DNA from: Yimella lutea
GTDB lineage: Bacteria > Actinomycetota > Actinomycetes > Actinomycetales > Dermatophilaceae
Direction of reading: 5' to 3'
Length of the DNA stretch: 64,000 nt
Assembly: GCF_006715095.1 (NCBI RefSeq)
Contig: NZ_VFMO01000001.1
Span: 1,302,001-1,366,000 of the forward strand
The notes under the pieces are model-generated. The model saw only the letters and a list, made by a program, of their open reading frames with translations. It was not told where the DNA came from and ran no database searches. Both the position numbers and the translations under genes were made by a program. This document shows positions 61,369 through 64,000 of this stretch, in pieces; position 1 is the first letter of the stretch, and the number at the start of each line of letters is the position of its first letter.

Positions 61369-62355
61369 ATGGAGATTCGGGAACTGAACACCGATGATCG
61401 TGCTGAGATCCGCGCGTGGCACGACGTGCTGTTCGAGGGTTACACCGGCGGTCGTCCACCGGTCTGGTGGTCGGGGATCCACGAGGCGTTGTACAGGTTC
61501 GAGAACCCGTCCACGTACTCCGACCGGATCGCGTTGGTCGGGCTGGTCGACGGGGAGATCGTCGCTGCTGCGGACGCCACGCTCCCCAACCGGGAGAACA
61601 CCGATTCCGCGTCCATCGAGTTGGCAGTACAGGGCGACCGCACCGGCCGTGGGCACGGGCGAGCGCTCGCGGCGGATCTGCGGAACCGGTTGGTCGAGTG
61701 CCGTCGAACGACGGTCGACACCGAGGTGTACGGACTGCCTGGGCAGGACTTCTCCGAGACTCGCGGCGGCCGGTTCGCCGCGGCGCACGGACTCGCGGTC
61801 GCGAACGTCGAGACCAGATACCTGCTCGAACTCCCGGTCGTCTCGATGGACACACCGCTCGACACACCGCTCGACACGGACATCGAGATCGCGGGGTGGG
61901 TCGGTCCGTGTCCGCAGCAGTACGAGGCGCAGTTGCTCGTGCTGCAGCAGCAGATGGAGCAGGACGTGCCACGCGGCGAGCTCAGTCGCCGACCACTCGA
62001 CCTCGACCTCGAACGGCAACGTGACAGTCAGCGGCGTTTGGTCGAGCGCGGTTGGACATCGGTCACCGCGCTCGCGATGGTGAACGGCGAATCGGTCGGT
62101 TACACAGAGATATTGATGCAGGACAGTGATCGAGTCATGGTGCAGGAGGACACGCTCGTCCTACCTGAACACCGCGGACGACGGATCGGGCAGGCGCTCA
62201 AGGCCGACAACCTGCGCCGACTCGACGGAGTACGCGACGGTCGCACGATGTTGCAGACCTTCATCGCCGACTCCAACGTGGCGATGCGCGCCACCAACGC
62301 GAAGTTCGGTTTCGAAGCGGCCGACGTGCTGTACGAGTGCGAAGGACGGATCTGA
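61369..62355 (+). CDS. GNAT-family N-acetyltransferase, probably two GNAT domains
   Basis: A 328-residue acetyltransferase. The first half (about 1-155) resembles a degenerate GNAT domain (ELAVQGDRTGRGHGRALAAD), and the second half (about 160-328) has a better acetyl-CoA loop (VLPEHRGRRIGQALKAD) and NVAMRATNAKFGFE. The double arrangement resembles mycothiol synthase (MshD)-type proteins, but a MshD function is not shown. ATG 61369 (MEIRELNTDDRAEIR) is preferred; -10 box TAGGAT (61341-61346) lies upstream. Confidence 0.82.
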   Translation: MEIRELNTDDRAEIRAWHDVLFEGYTGGRPPVWWSGIHEALYRFENPSTYSDRIALVGLVDGEIVAAADATLPNRENTDSASIELAVQGDRTGRGHGRALAADLRNRLVECRRTTVDTEVYGLPGQDFSETRGGRFAAAHGLAVANVETRYLLELPVVSMDTPLDTPLDTDIEIAGWVGPCPQQYEAQLLVLQQQMEQDVPRGELSRRPLDLDLERQRDSQRRLVERGWTSVTALAMVNGESVGYTEILMQDSDRVMVQEDTLVLPEHRGRRIGQALKADNLRRLDGVRDGRTMLQTFIADSNVAMRATNAKFGFEAADVLYECEGRI

Positions 62356-62406
62356 GCGTTACCGCCGGGTTGCGGCCACGGTGTGAGGCGTGACTCACCC
62401 GGGGCC

Positions 62407-62412
62407 TACGAT
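62407..62412 (+). promoter_or_regulatory. -10 box of the Cds1-like gene, leaderless type
   Basis: TACGAT, 7 nt before ATG 62420, with no ribosome site. Confidence 0.45.
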
Positions 62413-62419
62413 CGCAGTC

Positions 62420-63592
62420 ATGCCGGCAACCTTCGACGTCACACAGTGCTGCGACGACGAACGTGCCTGGGTCTCCTGGGCGATCCGCCAGGTGGAGGCC
62501 GACGCCAACCGTTCCGCGGACACCCACCTCATCCCGTTGCACCTGCCCCACGGGTTCGGTGTCGACATCTACCTCAAGGACGAATCGACCCACCCCACCG
62601 GAAGCCTCAAGCATCGTCTGGCCCGCAGCCTGTTCATGTACGCCTTGTGCAACGGCTGGATCCGTCAGGGGTCCGTGGTGGTCGAGGCGAGCAGCGGGTC
62701 GACCGCGGTCAGTGAGGCGTACTTCGCCCGTCTGCTCGGTCTGCCGTTCGTCGCGGTGATGCCGGGCACGACCAGTCGGCGCAAAATCGAACTCATCGAG
62801 CGGTACGGCGGCACCTGCGACTTCGTCGACACCGGCGCGCAGGTGTACGAGCGCGCGCAGCAGATCGCCGACGAGACCGGCGGTCACTATCTGGATCAGT
62901 TCACGTACGCCGAGCGAGCCACCGACTGGCGGGGCAACAACAACATCGCCGAGTCGATCTTCGACCAGATGGAGCGCGAGCCCCATCCCGTCCCCAGTTG
63001 GATCGTGGTCGGTGCCGGCACCGGCGGCACGAGCGCGACGATCGGTCGCTACCTGCGCTACCAGGGGCACGACACCAAGCTGTGTGTCGTCGACCCCGAG
63101 AACTCCGTCTTCTTCGACGGCTGGGTCGACCACGACGCCGGCCGCACGATCTGCGGCGGGTCACGCATCGAGGGCATCGGACGCCCGCGCACCGAACCGT
63201 CGTTCGCGCCGGGCGTGGTCGACCGGATGATCAAGGTGCCGGACGCTGCGTCCATCGCGGCCGTGCACCTGTTGCGTGAGCACACCGGACTGTTCGCCGG
63301 CGGTTCGACGGGCACCAACCTCGTCGGCACGCTGCGACTGGCCTGCGAGATGCAGGCGCGCGGGGAGAGAGGCAGCATCGTCACCCTGCTGTGTGACGGC
63401 GGCGGCCGCTACGAACAGACCTACTACGACTCGACCTGGTTGCGGGACAACGGGATCGACATGGATGTCTACCGGGAGAAGCTCATCGGTGCGTTCCGTC
63501 GCCGGGAGTGGGCAGACCTGGATGCGGTCGTCGCCGCAGATGCGGGAGACTCGTCCGGAACGAGTCCGACCCCGTCAAGGAGTGTGCAGTGA
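62420..63592 (+). CDS. PLP-dependent L-cysteine desulfhydrase (Cds1-like)
   Basis: A 390-residue fold-type II PLP enzyme very similar in memory to M. tuberculosis Cds1 (Rv3684), which releases H2S from cysteine. Blocks: [20 protein letters not shown] (PLP Lys), [31 protein letters not shown] and [15 protein letters not shown], where the Gly-rich loop binds the phosphate. ATG 62420 ([11 protein letters not shown]) is favoured by the -10 box. tsaC overlaps by GTGA, so both are co-translated. Confidence 0.88.
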   Translation: MPATFDVTQCCDDERAWVSWAIRQVEADANRSADTHLIPLHLPHGFGVDIYLKDESTHPTGSLKHRLARSLFMYALCNGWIRQGSVVVEASSGSTAVSEAYFARLLGLPFVAVMPGTTSRRKIELIERYGGTCDFVDTGAQVYERAQQIADETGGHYLDQFTYAERATDWRGNNNIAESIFDQMEREPHPVPSWIVVGAGTGGTSATIGRYLRYQGHDTKLCVVDPENSVFFDGWVDHDAGRTICGGSRIEGIGRPRTEPSFAPGVVDRMIKVPDAASIAAVHLLREHTGLFAGGSTGTNLVGTLRLACEMQARGERGSIVTLLCDGGGRYEQTYYDSTWLRDNGIDMDVYREKLIGAFRRREWADLDAVVAADAGDSSGTSPTPSRSVQ

Positions 63593-64000
63593 GTCCGGTC
63601 TTCGACCTCGCCACCGAGCAAGGCCGCAGCGAAGGCATCGCGAAAGCTGTCGAGGCAGCCCGCATGGGCCAGTGCGTCGTGCTGCCGACCGACACCGTCT
63701 ACGGCATCGGCACGGACGCGTTCAGTGCGTCCGGCGTCGACGCGTTGCTGAACGCCAAAGGACGCGGACGCGAGATGCCTCCGCCGGTGCTTATCGCCGA
63801 CCCGGCCGCGGTCGACGGCCTCGCCACCGCCGTCCCGTCGTACGCACGCCGGCTGATCGAAGCCTTCTGGCCCGGCGGACTCACGCTCGTCTTGCGTGCC
63901 CAGCCGTCCCTCGCCTGGGACCTCGGTGACACCAACGGCACTGTGGCACTTCGAATCCCGGACGACGAGTTCGCCAAGGACCTTCTTTCGCAGGTAGGGC
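63589..64000 (+). CDS. tsaC: Threonylcarbamoyl-AMP synthase TsaC/Sua5, 5' part
   Basis: First 137 codons of a YrdC/Sua5-domain enzyme that makes the t6A precursor for tRNAs reading ANN codons. [30 protein letters not shown] and [12 protein letters not shown] are family blocks. GTG 63589 has AAGGAG 6 nt upstream and overlaps the Cds1-like stop. The window ends before the C-terminus, so the short TsaC and long Sua5 forms cannot be told apart. Confidence 0.93.
   Translation, partial: MSPVFDLATEQGRSEGIAKAVEAARMGQCVVLPTDTVYGIGTDAFSASGVDALLNAKGRGREMPPPVLIADPAAVDGLATAVPSYARRLIEAFWPGGLTLVLRAQPSLAWDLGDTNGTVALRIPDDEFAKDLLSQVG

Overview
The window is GC-rich chromosomal DNA from an actinobacterium. Strongly G/C-ended codons, many GTG starts, ATGA/GTGA gene overlaps, a SigR/RsrA pair, a Kgd-type 2-oxoglutarate decarboxylase, nickel superoxide dismutase with SodX, an Rv1747-like FHA-ABC exporter and the 24-residue ribosomal protein bL37 all point to Actinomycetota. 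A Micrococcales member (Dermacoccaceae/Intrasporangiaceae-like) is my best guess, but that placement is inference. I see no insertion sequence, prophage, CRISPR array or integrase; almost everything is core or conserved accessory chromosome.

Layout. 1-1.0 kb: end of a Tad pilus cluster (TadE/TadG-like). 1.0-7.2 kb: prfB, ftsE-ftsX-M23 peptidase, then smpB and a sugar-dehydrogenase lipoprotein on the other strand. 7.2-11.2 kb: FHA-FHA-ABC exporter and a second FHA protein. 11.3-14.0 kb: paired M16 peptidases. 14.0-18.9 kb: aroA-rsgA-FUSC, and hisN. 18.9-21.7 kb: SRAP, hydrolase, sigR-rsrA. 21.7-24.4 kb: a 32-residue peptide gene plus two membrane proteins with degenerate HD domains. 24.6-28.5 kb: bL37, sodN-sodX and a polar amino-acid ABC transporter. 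28.6-33.6 kb: dTDP-rhamnose genes rmlC-rmlA / rmlB-rmlD and a sugar-phosphate transferase. 33.6-38.4 kb: kgd, DUF6104, SGNH-like protein. 38.5-40.4 kb: ABC-2 transporter. 40.5-48.5 kb: acs, ActP symporter, DUF485, second symporter, small membrane protein and a LytTR/LytS two-component system. 48.6 kb: tRNA-Arg(CCG). 49.0-60.5 kb: lysA-hom-thrC-thrB-rho-rpmE-prfA-prmC, interrupted by an opposite-strand Tat-exported amidase. 60.5-64 kb: pentapeptide protein, GNAT, Cds1-like cysteine desulfhydrase and the start of tsaC.

How the parts work together. SigR/RsrA form a thiol-stress switch. A canonical SigR-type promoter (GGAAT-N18-GTT) precedes an in-frame 44-residue N-terminal extension of SigR, and another (GGGAAT-N18-GTT) precedes rpmE 37 kb away, so the window holds both the regulator and a likely target. 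acs, ActP and the LytS/LytTR-linked symporter look like a carboxylate uptake and activation module that feeds the Kgd-type TCA cycle. lysA, hom, thrC and thrB make lysine and threonine from the aspartate pathway. rho, rpmE, prfA, prmC and tsaC serve transcription termination and translation.

The most unusual items are the small-peptide/twin-HD operon behind a palindrome-containing promoter at about 24.4 kb; the dual-start sigR; a membrane-protein frame with no start codon directly after a UGA-C stop at 60.72 kb; and a recurrent TAnnnT box 6-8 nt before start codons, indicating many leaderless mRNAs.
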